A stretch of 64,000 nt of DNA from Variovorax soli NBRC 106424. Lineage in GTDB: Bacteria > Pseudomonadota > Gammaproteobacteria > Burkholderiales > Burkholderiaceae_C. The DNA lies in the NCBI RefSeq assembly GCF_001591385.1, contig NZ_BCUU01000002.1:1-64000 (forward strand). The letters run 5' to 3'. The translations under genes were made by a program, and so were the position numbers. Positions 1 to 9,892 of this stretch are shown piece after piece. How positions within the stretch are numbered: position 1 is the first letter of the stretch; the number at the start of each line of letters is the position of its first letter. The notes beneath the pieces are model-generated. The model did no database searches. It worked only from the letters and a program-made list of their open reading frames with translations, and was not told where the DNA came from.

Positions 1-159
1 CCGGCAGCGGCAGTCGCAGCGCCCGCAACGGCCACGGAAGGCGCCAGCGACGGCCAGCGCCAGGGCTGCGGGTCGATGCCCGCACCGGCCGTGGCAGCCG
101 GTGTGGTGAGCGGACTCCAGGCCAGCGCCTGCGCGCGCTCCAGGTCGTCGAAGCGGGGG

Positions 160-173
<14 letters not shown>
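1..173 (-). CDS. Probable second ABC transporter permease (N-terminal part only)
   Basis: The gene starts at an ATG on the minus strand (base 173) and runs off the left edge of the window, leaving about 57 residues. The start is preceded by a GGA-type ribosome site, and the frame overlaps the last 14 bases of the upstream permease, which is typical of translationally coupled partner subunits. The visible part begins MNTANPRFDD and is a polar, Pro/Ala-rich N-terminus just reaching a hydrophobic stretch. Its identity rests on position: CUT1 transporters have two permease genes in a row after the binding protein. It could also be another operon member, because the diagnostic EAA loop lies outside the window. 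Confidence 0.5.
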
Positions 174-1074
<901 letters not shown>

Positions 1075-1089
1075 CGCCGCGCCCCCTCG

Positions 1090-2427
1090 CTACAGGCTGA
1101 GCCCTGAGCGTTTCAGCTCGGCAATGGACTGCGCCTGCGCCTGCTGCATGGCCTGCCTGGCCGACAGCTGCCTGGTCGCCACCAGCTCGATCGCCTTGTT
1201 GAGCTGCTGATCTACCTGCGGATAGACCGAGACGGTGCGGTACTTCATGTGCCCGGTCTTCGAGGCGAGCTCGATGGAGTCCTGCGCCAGCTTGGCCAGG
1301 TCGGTGCCGTTGATGGTCTGGCGCGCGCGGAACTCGGGCGCCTCCAGGTCCGAGCGGCGTGCCGGCGAGCCGTAGCCGGCCTGCACCGCCTTGCGCGTGG
1401 TCTGCTTGGACAGCGCCCAGGCGATGAAGGCCCAGGCTGCTTCCTTGTTCCTGGAGCCGGCCGGAATGCCCAGGCCGTGCACGGCAGTGCCGGGAAAGCG
1501 CCCCGCCGGCCCCTTGGGCACCAGGCCGAACTTCACCGTCTTGAGGGTCTTGCTGGTGGCCGCATCGCCCAGTTGCGCCAGGTACAGCTGCCCCTGGTCG
1601 GTGAAGTTCACGCGGCCCTGTTTGAGCGAGGTGATGACCTGGTCGGGCGTGTAGGTCACCGCGCCGTCGGGGCCGAACTCTCGCAGCAGGTTGGCGTAGT
1701 AGTCGGCGGCGGCAATCGCCTCGGGCGTGTCCAGCGTGGGGAAGAGGTCGTCGGGGGCCTTGCGGAACACGTCGCCGCCGAAGGCGTGCAGGTAGGGCAC
1801 GAAGGTCCAGCCGTAGTGGTTGTCGGCCACGAAGCCGGCCACGCGCTCCTTCTTGTTCACCGCGCGCAGCACCTTCACGAGATCGTCGGTGCTGTCCGGA
1901 AATTCCAGCCCCGCCGCCTGCACCAGGTCGAAGCGCGACGAGGCGGTGAGCAGCGCCTCGGCCGTCCACGGCACGCCATAGAGCTTGCCGTCGCGCCCGG
2001 TCTCGGGTGCGCGGGCGCCGGGCAGGAAGTCGTTCAGGTCGAAGTCGGCCGGCGTGAGGTTGGGGTTGCGGATGTAGTCGTCCAGCGGCGTGAGCCAGCC
2101 CGAGTTGATCCAGCGGCTGGAATAGATGAAGGTGACGTTCACCACGTCGTAGGCCGTGCCCCGGGTCGACAGCTCCAGGTCCACGCGCTGGTTGTAGACC
2201 GGGAAGGAGGGCGCGTCGAAGTTCACCTTGGCGCCGGTGAGCGCCTCGAATTCCGGCAGCGCCTGCTGCAGGAATTTTGGATATGCGGCGCTGAAGGTCG
2301 ACACGTTGAGCGTGACCCCGGCGTACTTCTTCGCGCCGCCCTGGGCGAGGGCGCGCGAAGCGGGCAGCAGGGCGCCGGCGCCCAGGGCGGCACCGGCGGC
2401 GAGGACCTGGCGGCGTTGCGTCGTCAT
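1090..2427 (-). CDS. Extracellular solute-binding protein, family 1 (MalE/UgpB-like), Tat-exported
   Basis: This 445-residue periplasmic binding protein would deliver substrate to the permeases downstream. The ATG at base 2427 is chosen because it gives a clean export signal with a twin-arginine motif (TTQRRQVLAAG) followed by a hydrophobic stretch ending ALAQ. An upstream AAGAGGAAGAG tract can serve as ribosome site. The mature part has the layout of family 1 binding proteins: an early STFSAAYP strand, then LYGVPW, then FAAD/HAFGG-type segments in the second lobe. Tat export suggests folding before secretion. The open frame continues upstream of 2427 only as an overlap with the dioxygenase gene. 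The substrate cannot be read from the sequence. Confidence 0.87.
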   Translation of the reverse strand: MTTQRRQVLAAGAALGAGALLPASRALAQGGAKKYAGVTLNVSTFSAAYPKFLQQALPEFEALTGAKVNFDAPSFPVYNQRVDLELSTRGTAYDVVNVTFIYSSRWINSGWLTPLDDYIRNPNLTPADFDLNDFLPGARAPETGRDGKLYGVPWTAEALLTASSRFDLVQAAGLEFPDSTDDLVKVLRAVNKKERVAGFVADNHYGWTFVPYLHAFGGDVFRKAPDDLFPTLDTPEAIAAADYYANLLREFGPDGAVTYTPDQVITSLKQGRVNFTDQGQLYLAQLGDAATSKTLKTVKFGLVPKGPAGRFPGTAVHGLGIPAGSRNKEAAWAFIAWALSKQTTRKAVQAGYGSPARRSDLEAPEFRARQTINGTDLAKLAQDSIELASKTGHMKYRTVSVYPQVDQQLNKAIELVATRQLSARQAMQQAQAQSIAELKRSGLSL

Positions 2428-2453
2428 GGCAGTCGGCTCTTCCTCTTCTTGAT

Positions 2454-3455
2454 TCAGGCGCTCTGCGCGATCACCTGGCGGATCTGCTCGTCGTTCACCG
2501 CTTCCGGCCGGGTGCGGGTGCGGCTCCTGCGGCCATCCACCGAGACGGCGGCTTCGCCCTCCACCGTGACGCGGCGCACCACGCGCGGCTGGTCGCCGTA
2601 GTCGTTGATGGCGTAGTGCTGCGTGGCGCGGTTGTCCCAGATGGCCACGTCGTCCTGGCGCCAGTTCCAGCGCACCGTGTTTTCCAGCCGGATCACGCGG
2701 TTCTGCAGGATCTCGAAGATGCGCGCCGACTCCGCCGTCGTGAGGCCAGAGATGCGCTTGATGAAATGGCCCAGCAGCAGTGCGCGCTCGCCGGTCTCGG
2801 GGTGCACGTGGACCACCGGGTGCTCGGCCTCGAACACGGAGGAGACGAACACCTTTTGGTGATGCGCCAGGCGCGTGGGATCGATGTCGGTGCGCTGCGC
2901 CGCGTAGTCGTAGTCGTTGCTGTGGACGGCCCACAGGCCTTCGGCCAGGCGCTTGAGGTCCTCGGGCAGGCCTTCGTAGGCCGCCACGGTGCTGGCCCAC
3001 ACGGTGTCGCCGCCGTAGGCCGGAATGGTCACGCCGCGCAGGATCGACACCTTGGGAAAGGCGTCGATGAAGGTCACGTCGGTGTGCCACGAGTCGGCGC
3101 GGCCGCCCCCCTTGGAGGCGTCCAGCTCGAAGATGCGCGTGCCTTCGCGCGCCGGCACCGTGGGGTGCGCCACCGTCTTGCCGAAGCGCGCACCGAAGGC
3201 CTGGTGCTCGGCATCGTCCAGGTGGCCCTGGCCGCGCAGGAACACCACCTTGTGCTTGAGCAGCGCCGCGTACAGCTCGGAGAAGGTGGCCTCGTCCAGC
3301 GAGCCCGACAGCTTCAGGTCATGGATCTCGGCGCCGATGCGGCCGGCCAGGCGGCGCACGCGCAGGTTCTTGAAGGAGGTGTCGAAGGCCGCGTCGGCGT
3401 GCGCGGTGCTCGGTTGTGCGGTGGTCAAGGTGTGCTCCAGGCGAGTTGAAGCCAT
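2454..3455 (-). CDS. TauD/TfdA family Fe(II)/2-oxoglutarate dioxygenase
   Basis: This 333-residue cytoplasmic enzyme of the taurine dioxygenase superfamily uses O2 and 2-oxoglutarate to hydroxylate a substrate. Substrates are often sulfonates, phenoxyacids or similar compounds that then break down. The iron triad is visible: H124 and D126 in SWHTDVTF, and H280 in ATQHYA. The 2-oxoglutarate arginine lies in RVVRRV (291-295). The start at MASTRLEH (base 3455) gives a typical family length. An open extension upstream adds 44 low-quality residues and was rejected. It is the first gene of the operon with the binding protein 26 bases downstream. TauD enzymes usually sit with TauABC-type transporters, so the sugar-type transporter here is unusual. 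Confidence 0.87.
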   Translation of the reverse strand: MASTRLEHTLTTAQPSTAHADAAFDTSFKNLRVRRLAGRIGAEIHDLKLSGSLDEATFSELYAALLKHKVVFLRGQGHLDDAEHQAFGARFGKTVAHPTVPAREGTRIFELDASKGGGRADSWHTDVTFIDAFPKVSILRGVTIPAYGGDTVWASTVAAYEGLPEDLKRLAEGLWAVHSNDYDYAAQRTDIDPTRLAHHQKVFVSSVFEAEHPVVHVHPETGERALLLGHFIKRISGLTTAESARIFEILQNRVIRLENTVRWNWRQDDVAIWDNRATQHYAINDYGDQPRVVRRVTVEGEAAVSVDGRRSRTRTRPEAVNDEQIRQVIAQSA

Positions 3456-3587
3456 GCACTCTAGAAAAGAGAACGCCCGGAGGGAACGAACGGTTTTCGA
3501 TTTGCAAACTACGGAATCATCCAAGGGCGCCATCGATGTTTTGGTTCTGAGCTTGTGCCCAATACCCGAGCGCCGGCAAAGGATCAA

Positions 3588-3621
3588 ATAGGAAGGTAAA
3601 CTTCACAGTCATCCTTCCTAT
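3588..3621. promoter_or_regulatory. Inverted repeat, likely MarR operator
   Basis: Arms ATAGGAAGG (3588-3596) and CCTTCCTAT (3613-3621) are perfect 9-base complements separated by 16 bases. The right arm ends one base before the ATG of the marR-type gene. MarR proteins commonly bind such palindromes in their own promoters and repress transcription. The site lies between the divergent dioxygenase and regulator genes, so it could influence both, although it is closest to the regulator. This is a sequence-only prediction. The same repeat could instead fold as an mRNA hairpin that hides the start codon. Confidence 0.55.
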
Positions 3622-3622
3622 C

Positions 3623-4078
3623 ATGACGACTGCTGTCCAACCCACCCGCCCCGAAGCCGACAACGCCCATGCGCTGGCCGTGGAGCTGCGCATGCTGGCC
3701 GCCCAGCTGCGCCGCCGCCTGCGGCAGCAGGCTTCCGCCGCCGACTGGACGGAGTCGCAGCGCTCCGTGCTGCTGCGGCTGGAGCGGCAGGAAGCCGCCA
3801 GCGTCACCGAGCTGGCCGCGGCCGAAGGCGTGCGCCCGCAGTCGATGGGGGCCACGGTGGCCTCGCTCATCGAAGCGGGCTACGTCAAGGGCGCGCCCGA
3901 TCCGGCCGACGGCCGCCGCACGCTGCTGTCGCTCACGCCGCTGGCGCGCAAGGTGTTCCGGCAGGTGCGCGCGGCCCGCGAGGACTGGCTGCAGCACACC
4001 ATCGAGTCGCGCTACTCGGCGTCCGAACAGAAGCAGCTGGCAACGGCGGTGCGGCTGCTGCAGCGCCTGCTGGACTGA
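3623..4078 (+). CDS. MarR family transcriptional regulator
   Basis: This 151-residue winged-helix repressor has N-terminal dimerisation helices (about 12-40), a helix-turn-helix around residues 58-85 (SVTELAAAEGVRPQSMGATV) and the wing with the family's DPADGRR turn near residue 95. It would bind an aromatic or other small ligand and release DNA. The gene sits 4 bases upstream of an MFS exporter, the standard pairing of a drug- or toxin-sensing repressor with its pump. A 9-base inverted repeat abuts its start codon. No Shine-Dalgarno sequence precedes the ATG, so the message may be leaderless or nearly so. Confidence 0.92.
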   Translation: MTTAVQPTRPEADNAHALAVELRMLAAQLRRRLRQQASAADWTESQRSVLLRLERQEAASVTELAAAEGVRPQSMGATVASLIEAGYVKGAPDPADGRRTLLSLTPLARKVFRQVRAAREDWLQHTIESRYSASEQKQLATAVRLLQRLLD

Positions 4079-4082
4079 CGCG

Positions 4083-5393
4083 ATGAGCACCTTCAGATCG
4101 CTTCGCGTGCGCAACTACCGGCTGTGGGCGGCTGGCGCGCTGGTGTCCAACGTGGGCACCTGGATGCAGCGCACCGCGCAGGACTGGCTGGTGCTCACGC
4201 ACCTGACGGACCACAACGCCACGGCGGTGGGCATCGTGATGGCGCTGCAGTTCGGCCCGCAATTGGCGTTGCTGCCCTTCACCGGCCTGGCGGCCGACCG
4301 GTTGAACCGCCGCAAGCTGCTCATGGCCACGCAGGCCGCCATGGGGCTGCTGGCGCTCGGGCTGGGGGTGCTCACCCTGAGCGGTGCCGCGCAGCTGTGG
4401 CATGTCTATGTGTTCGCGCTGCTGCTGGGCTGCGTGGCGGCCTTCGACGCGCCGGCGCGCCAGACCTTCGTGGCCGAACTGGTGTCCGAGGCCGATCTTT
4501 CGAATGCGGTCGCGCTCAACTCCACCTCCTTCAATGCCGCGCGCATGGTGGGCCCGGCTGTGGCGGGGCTGGTCATCGCGGGAACAGGTCCGGGAGAGGC
4601 CTTCCTGCTGAACGCGCTGTCCTTCCTGGCGGTGCTGGCGGCGCTGGCCTGCCTGCGCCAGGGCGAGCTGTTCGCGCGCGGCGGCACGGCGGCGGAACGC
4701 CGGGGCAGCCTGATGGAAGGCTTTCGCTACGTCTGGGCGCGGCCCGACCTGCGCGCCTTGCTGGCCATGCTGTTCCTGGTGTCCACCTTCGGCCTGAACT
4801 TCCCGATCTTCATCTCCACCATGTCGGTGAGCGCCTTCCATGGCGGGCCGGGCCAGTACGGCCTGCTGTCTTCGGTGATGGCGATCGGCTCGGTCACCGG
4901 GGCGCTCATGGCGGCGCGCCGGGCACAGCCGCGATTCGGCGTGCTGATGGTCGGCTCGGTGGTGTTCGGCCTGGGATGCCTGGCCGCGGCCCTGATGCCC
5001 AACGTGATCGGCTTCGGCATGACGCTGGTCGCCATCGGCGTGGCGGCGCAGACGCTCACCACGTCCACCAACAGCCTGGTGCAGCTGTCCACCGACCCGG
5101 CGCTGCGCGGCCGCGTGGTTGCCATCCTGCTGGCCATCCTGCTGGGCAGCACGCCGCTGGGCGCGCCGGTGGTGGGCTGGGTGGCCGACACCTTCGGGCC
5201 GCGCTGGGCGCTGGGCGTCGCGGCGGCAGCAGGACTCGGGTCGGCGGCCATCGGCCTGCGCTACCTGGTCCGGCACCGCGGCCTGCGGCTGCTGCGCGAG
5301 GGGCGGCGGCTTCGCTGCAGCGTGCAGCCGGTGGCGTGTGCCAACGCCGTTTCTGCGGCAGTGCCCGCTGAACAGGGTGGTGCGGCCCGCTGA
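4083..5393 (+). CDS. MFS transporter (EntS-like efflux pump)
   Basis: This 436-residue inner-membrane protein has about 12 hydrophobic segments. It begins MSTFRSLRVRNYRLW, the usual N-terminus of the EntS/MFS_3 branch, and carries the loop motif DRLNRRKLL near residue 78. The ATG at 4083 follows the marR stop by 4 bases, so the two are co-transcribed and probably controlled by the MarR protein. EntS relatives export siderophores or drugs. No substrate can be assigned. The C-terminal tail after about residue 400 is polar and probably cytoplasmic. Confidence 0.88.
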   Translation: MSTFRSLRVRNYRLWAAGALVSNVGTWMQRTAQDWLVLTHLTDHNATAVGIVMALQFGPQLALLPFTGLAADRLNRRKLLMATQAAMGLLALGLGVLTLSGAAQLWHVYVFALLLGCVAAFDAPARQTFVAELVSEADLSNAVALNSTSFNAARMVGPAVAGLVIAGTGPGEAFLLNALSFLAVLAALACLRQGELFARGGTAAERRGSLMEGFRYVWARPDLRALLAMLFLVSTFGLNFPIFISTMSVSAFHGGPGQYGLLSSVMAIGSVTGALMAARRAQPRFGVLMVGSVVFGLGCLAAALMPNVIGFGMTLVAIGVAAQTLTTSTNSLVQLSTDPALRGRVVAILLAILLGSTPLGAPVVGWVADTFGPRWALGVAAAAGLGSAAIGLRYLVRHRGLRLLREGRRLRCSVQPVACANAVSAAVPAEQGGAAR

Positions 5394-5423
5394 ATGCCGC
5401 ACCGCCGCATTTTCGAAGGTGGC

Positions 5424-5452
5424 TTGAGCTGTCCGGGGTGCGTGTGCACAAT
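5424..5452 (+). promoter_or_regulatory. Predicted sigma70 promoter of the SYLF lipoprotein gene
   Basis: TTGAGC (5424-5429) and CACAAT (5447-5452) are separated by exactly 17 bases, each matching 4 of 6 consensus bases. A start near 5459 would lie downstream of the ATG at 5438, which argues that the gene begins at the TTG at 5483. Confidence 0.45.
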
Positions 5453-5482
5453 GGTCTGCCCAACAACTACTGGGAGCAATCC

Positions 5483-6046
5483 TTGAACAAGCGTACCTTT
5501 CTGGCAACCGGTCTCCTGGCGGTGTTCGCAGCAGCATGTACCACCACCTCGGGCAGCAGCGGCGATCCGGCGTCGCGGCGCAGCAGCATCGATGCGCAGG
5601 TGGACAGCGCCATGACGAAGCTCTATGCGCAGGTACCAGGCTCTCGGGAACTGGTGGGCAAGGCCAAGGGCGTGCTGGTGTTCCCGTCGGTGGTGTCTGC
5701 CGGCCTGGGCATCGGTGGTTCGTACGGCCAGGGCGCCCTGCGCACCGGCACCAAGACCGACGGCTACTACAGCACCACGGCCGCATCGGTCGGCCTGCTG
5801 GCCGGCGCCGATTCCAAGGCGGTGTATGTGCTCTTCATGACGCAGGACGCACTCGACAAGTTCCGCGCCAGCAAGGGCTGGACGGCCGGCGCCGACGCTT
5901 CGGTGACCATGCTCAAGACGGGCGCCTCGGCCGCGCTCGACACGCAGACCGCGCGCCAGCCGGTGCTGGGCTATGCGCTGAGCAACGCCGGGCTGATGGC
6001 CAACCTGAGCATCGACGGCACCAAGGTCAACAAGCTCGACCTCTGA
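5483..6046 (+). CDS. SYLF/YSC84 domain lipoprotein
   Basis: This is an envelope lipoprotein of about 187 residues. The TTG at 5483 is preferred over the in-frame ATG at 5438: it is preceded by GGGAGC at the right distance, lies downstream of the predicted promoter, and directly yields a signal peptide (NKRTFLATGLLAVFAAAC) with a lipobox-like AAAC. The rest carries the SYLF fold: AKGVLVFPSVVSAGLGIGG near residue 60, then GYYSTTAASVGLLAG. YSC84-type domains bind lipids in eukaryotes. The bacterial role is not established. It stands alone between the MFS gene and a terminator. Confidence 0.85.
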   Translation: MNKRTFLATGLLAVFAAACTTTSGSSGDPASRRSSIDAQVDSAMTKLYAQVPGSRELVGKAKGVLVFPSVVSAGLGIGGSYGQGALRTGTKTDGYYSTTAASVGLLAGADSKAVYVLFMTQDALDKFRASKGWTAGADASVTMLKTGASAALDTQTARQPVLGYALSNAGLMANLSIDGTKVNKLDL

Positions 6047-6128
6047 GCTTGCCGGCCTGACCGCGCGTGCCATTCGGCACGCCTCTCGAATTACGCTGGG
6101 TGCTCCTCGCGCAGGCCAGCGATCAAGG

Positions 6129-6164
6129 CCCGTTTGCCGCTTGTTGCGGCAGACGGGTTTTTTT
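6129..6164 (+). terminator. Rho-independent terminator
   Basis: Stem CCCGTTTGCCGC / GCGGCAGACGGG (12 pairs, one G-U), a TTGTT loop, then seven T. It ends the SYLF transcript and insulates the nap promoter that starts 6 bases later. Confidence 0.9.
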
Positions 6165-6169
6165 CTTTC

Positions 6170-6183
6170 TTGATCTGGATCAG
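6170..6183. promoter_or_regulatory. FNR/Anr-type binding site
   Basis: TTGATCTGGATCAG matches the FNR consensus TTGAT-N4-ATCAA in 9 of 10 defined positions. Its centre (6176.5) is about 60.5 bases upstream of the start predicted from the promoter at 6202-6230. FNR activates from class I sites near -61, so this site should switch on nap when oxygen is low. The assignment is by consensus only. Confidence 0.75.
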
Positions 6184-6201
6184 CCCTACCTCGTTTGAGC
6201 G

Positions 6202-6230
6202 TTGACACTCCGAACGTAGTTGACTTTAAT
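6202..6230 (+). promoter_or_regulatory. Promoter of the nap-ccm operon
   Basis: TTGACA (6202-6207), a 17-base spacer and TTTAAT (6225-6230) match the sigma70 consensus in 11 of 12 positions. The predicted start is near 6237, giving a leader of about 40 bases before napE. Confidence 0.7.
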
Positions 6231-6277
6231 TTGCCAAGTTTTCCGAGTGCTACTGACTCCACCTCTGAAAGCCCACG

Positions 6278-6451
6278 ATGCAAGAGCAACAACGGAGCCT
6301 CGCCCCAGATCCTCAGCGCAAGAAGGAGGAGTGGCGAAGCTTTCTCTTTCTCACCGCCGTCATGGTGCCGGTGCTCACAGTCATGTTCGTGGGCGGCTAC
6401 GGATTCGTCGTCTGGATGACTCAACTGGTGAGTGGCCCGCCATCTCACTAG
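6278..6451 (+). CDS. napE: NapE, small membrane protein of periplasmic nitrate reductase
   Basis: The gene encodes a 57-residue protein with a charged N-terminus (QRKKEEWRSF) and one membrane helix at about residues 22-48 (FLFLTAVMVPVLTVMFVGGY), exactly the NapE form. Its biochemical role is not known. It is the first gene of the nap operon, as in other napEDABC clusters, and lies about 40 bases after the predicted transcription start. The gap to napD is 92 bases and holds nothing I recognise. Confidence 0.88.
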   Translation: MQEQQRSLAPDPQRKKEEWRSFLFLTAVMVPVLTVMFVGGYGFVVWMTQLVSGPPSH

Positions 6452-6543
6452 AAGCCGAAGAGAAGCCAACCCTTTCCCGTGCAACGGAGTGCGGGAATTC
6501 GATGCAACCAAACCATGCGCTGCCGGCGCGAGGGGGAACGGCC

Positions 6544-6879
6544 ATGCTTGACACGAGCGTTTGCGAACACGACCCGCCGCCGGGGTCGCCCGACGAATGG
6601 CACATCGCCGGTGTCGTCGTCCACGCCAATCCCGACATGACCGACCGGGTCCGCCAGTCCATCGAGTTGATGGCCGGCGCCGAGGTGCATGCCACCAATG
6701 CGGCCGGCAAGCTGGTGGTGACGCTGGAGGCGCCCAGTTCGCGGGCCATCTCGGCCCACCTCGAGCACATGCAAAGGCTGCAGGGCGTTCTGGCGGCCAC
6801 GCTGGTCTACCAGCATTGCGAGGACATGGCATCGATGCAGGAGGAATTGGACGATGAGCACACGCCGGGACTTCATTAA
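6544..6879 (+). CDS. napD: NapD, chaperone for NapA
   Basis: This 111-residue cytoplasmic protein has the ferredoxin-like NapD fold: [14 protein letters not shown] near residue 18, [18 protein letters not shown] near 46-63. NapD binds the Tat signal peptide of NapA and holds back export until the cofactor is inserted. The ATG at 6544 has a GAGGGGGAA ribosome site, better than the in-frame ATG at 6502. Its end overlaps napA by 26 bases. The N-terminal stretch (about residues 1-17) is longer and more acidic than in E. coli NapD. Confidence 0.92.
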   Translation: MLDTSVCEHDPPPGSPDEWHIAGVVVHANPDMTDRVRQSIELMAGAEVHATNAAGKLVVTLEAPSSRAISAHLEHMQRLQGVLAATLVYQHCEDMASMQEELDDEHTPGLH

Positions 6880-9346
6880 GCGGACCGCCATGGCCGCCAC
6901 CGCATCGGTGGCCGGCATCACGCTGCCGGCGGAGGCGGCCAATTTCGTCACCGACAGCGACATGACGCGCCTGAAGTGGTCGAAGGCGCCGTGCCGCTTC
7001 TGCGGCACCGGCTGCGGCGTGACGGTGGCCGTCAAGGACAACAAGGTGGTGGCCACCCAGGGCGACCCGCAGGCCGAGGTGAACCGCGGCCTGAACTGCG
7101 TCAAGGGCTACTTCCTCTCCAAGATCATGTACGGCAAGGACCGGCTCACGCAGCCGCTGCTGCGCATGAAGAACGGCAAGTACGACAAGGACGGCGAGTT
7201 CGCCCCGGTGAGCTGGGACCAGGCCTTCGACGTCATGGAGCAGCAGTTCAAGAAGGCGCTGAAGGACAAGGGGCCCACCTCGGTGGGCATGTTCGGCTCG
7301 GGCCAGTGGACGGTGTGGGAAGGCTATGCGGCCGTCAAGCTCATGAAGGCGGGCTTTCGCAGCAACAACATCGACCCCAACGCACGCCATTGCATGGCCT
7401 CGGCGGTGGCCGGTTTCATGCGCACTTTCGGCATGGACGAGCCGATGGGCTGCTACGACGACTTCGAGCATGCCGACGCCTTCGTGCTGTGGGGCTCGAA
7501 CATGGCGGAGATGCATCCCATCCTGTGGACGCGCATCACCGACCGGCGGCTGAGCTATCCGAAGACGAAGGTGGCGGTGCTGTCCACCTTCGGGCATCGC
7601 AGCTTCGACCTGGCGGATGTGCCGGTCATCTTCAAGCCGCAGACCGACCTGGCGATCCTGAATTTCATCGCCAACCACATCATCAAGAACAACAAGGTCA
7701 ACCGCGACTTCGTCAACAAGCACACGGTGTTCAAGGAGGGCGTGACCGACATCGGATACGGCCTGCGCCCGGACCACCCGCTGCAGAAGGCGGCCAAGAA
7801 CGCGGCCGACCCCGGCGCGGCCAAGCCCATCACCTACGAGGAGTTCGCGGCCTTCGTGGCCAAGTACGACGTCGACTCGGTGAGCAAGCTCTCGGGCGTC
7901 CCCAAGGACAAGCTGATCAAGCTGGCCGAGCTGTACGCGGACCCGAACATCAAGGTGATGTCGCTGTGGACCATGGGTTTCAACCAGCACACGCGGGGCA
8001 CGTGGGCCAACAACATGGTCTACAACCTGCACCTGCTCACGGGAAAGATCGCCACGCCGGGGAACAGCCCCATGTCGCTCACCGGCCAACCCTCGGCCTG
8101 CGGCACCGCGCGTGAGGTGGGCACCTTCTCGCATCGGCTGCCGGCCGACATGCTGGTGGCCAACCCCAAGCACCGGGAAAAGGCCGAGGAGATCTGGAAG
8201 CTGCCCGCGGGCACCATCCCCGACAAGCCGGGCTTCCACGCGGTGCTGCAGAACCGCATGCTCAAGGACGGCAAGCTCAATGCCTACTGGGTGCAGTGCA
8301 ACAACAACATGCAGGCAGCGGCCAACCTCATGGAAGAGGGCTACCCGGGGTACCGCAACCCGGACAACTTCGTGGTGGTGTCGGACGTGTACCCCACTGT
8401 CACGGCGCTGTCGGCCGACCTGATCCTGCCCACCGCCATGTGGGTGGAAAAGGAAGGCGCCTACGGCAACGCCGAGCGCCGCACGCAGTTCTGGCACCAG
8501 CTGGTCGATGCCCCCGGGGAGGCGAAATCGGACCTGTGGCAGCTGGTGGAGTTCTCCAAGCGCTTCAAGGTGGAGGACGTGTGGCCGGCCGAGCTGATCG
8601 CCAAGAAGCCCGAACTGCGCGGCAAGTCGCTCTTCGAGGTGCTCTACAAGAACGGCAATGTGGACAAGTTCTCCAGCGCCGAGGTCGACAGGGACTACGC
8701 CAACGCCGAGGCCAAGGCCTTCGGCTTCTACATCCAGAAGGGCCTGTTCGAGGAATACGCGAGCTTCGGCCGCGGCCACGGGCATGACCTGGCGCCCTTC
8801 GACACGTACCACGAGGTGCGCGGCCTGCGCTGGCCGGTGGTGGACGGAAAGGAAACGCGCTGGCGCTACAAGGAGGGCACCGATCCCTACGTGAAGGCCG
8901 GCACGGGCTACCAGTTCTACGGAAACCCGGACGGCAAGGCGGTGATCTTCGCGCTGCCCTACGAGCCGCCGGCCGAGTCGCCCGACAAGGAATACCCGAT
9001 GTGGCTGGCCACCGGCCGCGTGCTGGAGCACTGGCACTCGGGCTCCATGACGCGTCGCGTGCCGGAGCTGTACCGGGCCTTCCCCAATGCGGTCTGCTTC
9101 ATGCACCCGGAAGATGCGAAGGCGCTGGGCGTGCGGCGCGGCGTGGAGGTGGAGGTGGTGTCGCGGCGCGGCAAGATGCGCACCCGCGTCGAGACGCGCG
9201 GGCGCGACACGCCGCCGCGTGGCCTGGTCTTCGTGCCCTGGTTCGATGCCAGCCAGCTGATCAACAAGGTCACGCTGGACGCCACCTGCCCGATCTCGCT
9301 GCAGACCGACTTCAAGAAGTGCGCGGTCAAGATCGTGAAGGTCTGA
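6854..9346 (+). CDS. napA: NapA, catalytic subunit of periplasmic nitrate reductase
   Basis: This 830-residue molybdoenzyme reduces nitrate to nitrite in the periplasm with electrons from NapB. A Tat signal ([12 protein letters not shown]) leads the protein. The [4Fe-4S] cysteines are C47, C50, C54 and C82 (CX2CX3CX27C), and the molybdenum ligand is C180 in ARHCMASAV. The bis-MGD-binding segments follow, ending in a C-terminal domain with [19 protein letters not shown]. Length matches NapA. The protein should be exported folded, with NapD's help. All metal ligands are intact, so the enzyme looks active. Confidence 0.98.
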   Translation: MSTRRDFIKRTAMAATASVAGITLPAEAANFVTDSDMTRLKWSKAPCRFCGTGCGVTVAVKDNKVVATQGDPQAEVNRGLNCVKGYFLSKIMYGKDRLTQPLLRMKNGKYDKDGEFAPVSWDQAFDVMEQQFKKALKDKGPTSVGMFGSGQWTVWEGYAAVKLMKAGFRSNNIDPNARHCMASAVAGFMRTFGMDEPMGCYDDFEHADAFVLWGSNMAEMHPILWTRITDRRLSYPKTKVAVLSTFGHRSFDLADVPVIFKPQTDLAILNFIANHIIKNNKVNRDFVNKHTVFKEGVTDIGYGLRPDHPLQKAAKNAADPGAAKPITYEEFAAFVAKYDVDSVSKLSGVPKDKLIKLAELYADPNIKVMSLWTMGFNQHTRGTWANNMVYNLHLLTGKIATPGNSPMSLTGQPSACGTAREVGTFSHRLPADMLVANPKHREKAEEIWKLPAGTIPDKPGFHAVLQNRMLKDGKLNAYWVQCNNNMQAAANLMEEGYPGYRNPDNFVVVSDVYPTVTALSADLILPTAMWVEKEGAYGNAERRTQFWHQLVDAPGEAKSDLWQLVEFSKRFKVEDVWPAELIAKKPELRGKSLFEVLYKNGNVDKFSSAEVDRDYANAEAKAFGFYIQKGLFEEYASFGRGHGHDLAPFDTYHEVRGLRWPVVDGKETRWRYKEGTDPYVKAGTGYQFYGNPDGKAVIFALPYEPPAESPDKEYPMWLATGRVLEHWHSGSMTRRVPELYRAFPNAVCFMHPEDAKALGVRRGVEVEVVSRRGKMRTRVETRGRDTPPRGLVFVPWFDASQLINKVTLDATCPISLQTDFKKCAVKIVKV

Positions 9347-9366
9347 ACATGACAGGAGGAAAGCCC

Positions 9367-9879
9367 ATGTTCATGCACTCACTTTGGCACTCGGTGCGCC
9401 TGGCCGCCTTCCTGCTGCTGGCCGGTTTGGCCGGTGTCGCCGCCCAGGCGCAATCCAAGGGCGCGCCGCCGGCGCCGGTGGTCGACTCGATGCGCGGTGC
9501 AACGCCGGTCGACAAGGAAAGCAGCCCGCCCATCCTCTACGCGACGGAGAACAAGGACGTGCGCCGCACGCGCAACTACGCGATGCAGCCGCCGACCATT
9601 CCGCATGCCATCGACAACTACCAGGTCGACAAGGAATTCAACCGCTGCATGTTCTGCCACGCGCGCACCGCGGCCGAGGCGGCCAAGTCCGTCCCGGTGA
9701 GCATCACACACTACATGGACCGCGACAACAACGTGCTGGCCGATGTGTCGCCGCGCCGCTATTTCTGCACGCAGTGCCACGTGCCGCAAGCCGACGCCAA
9801 GCCGCTGGTGGGCAACAACTTCGTGGACGTGGAGCAGTTGCTGCAGCGCAAGCCCGGCGTCATGGGTTCGTCCAAGTAG
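9367..9879 (+). CDS. napB: NapB, dihaem cytochrome c electron-transfer subunit
   Basis: This periplasmic 170-residue subunit passes electrons from NapC to NapA. It has a Sec signal peptide ending near AAQAQ (residue 29) and two haem-attachment sites, CMFCH at 94-98 and CTQCH at 134-138. The ATG at 9367 is chosen because AGGAGGA sits 6 bases upstream. An in-frame ATG at 9349 lies on the far side of that ribosome site. Both haems must be attached in the periplasm, which is the job of the ccm genes downstream. Confidence 0.95.
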   Translation: MFMHSLWHSVRLAAFLLLAGLAGVAAQAQSKGAPPAPVVDSMRGATPVDKESSPPILYATENKDVRRTRNYAMQPPTIPHAIDNYQVDKEFNRCMFCHARTAAEAAKSVPVSITHYMDRDNNVLADVSPRRYFCTQCHVPQADAKPLVGNNFVDVEQLLQRKPGVMGSSK

Positions 9880-9892
9880 GCAGACAGGCGCC

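Noticed and set aside
5261..9106. Long minus-strand frame across the MFS, SYLF and napA region
   Set aside because: It spans several well-supported plus-strand genes, the terminator and the nap promoter, and shows shadow-type composition.
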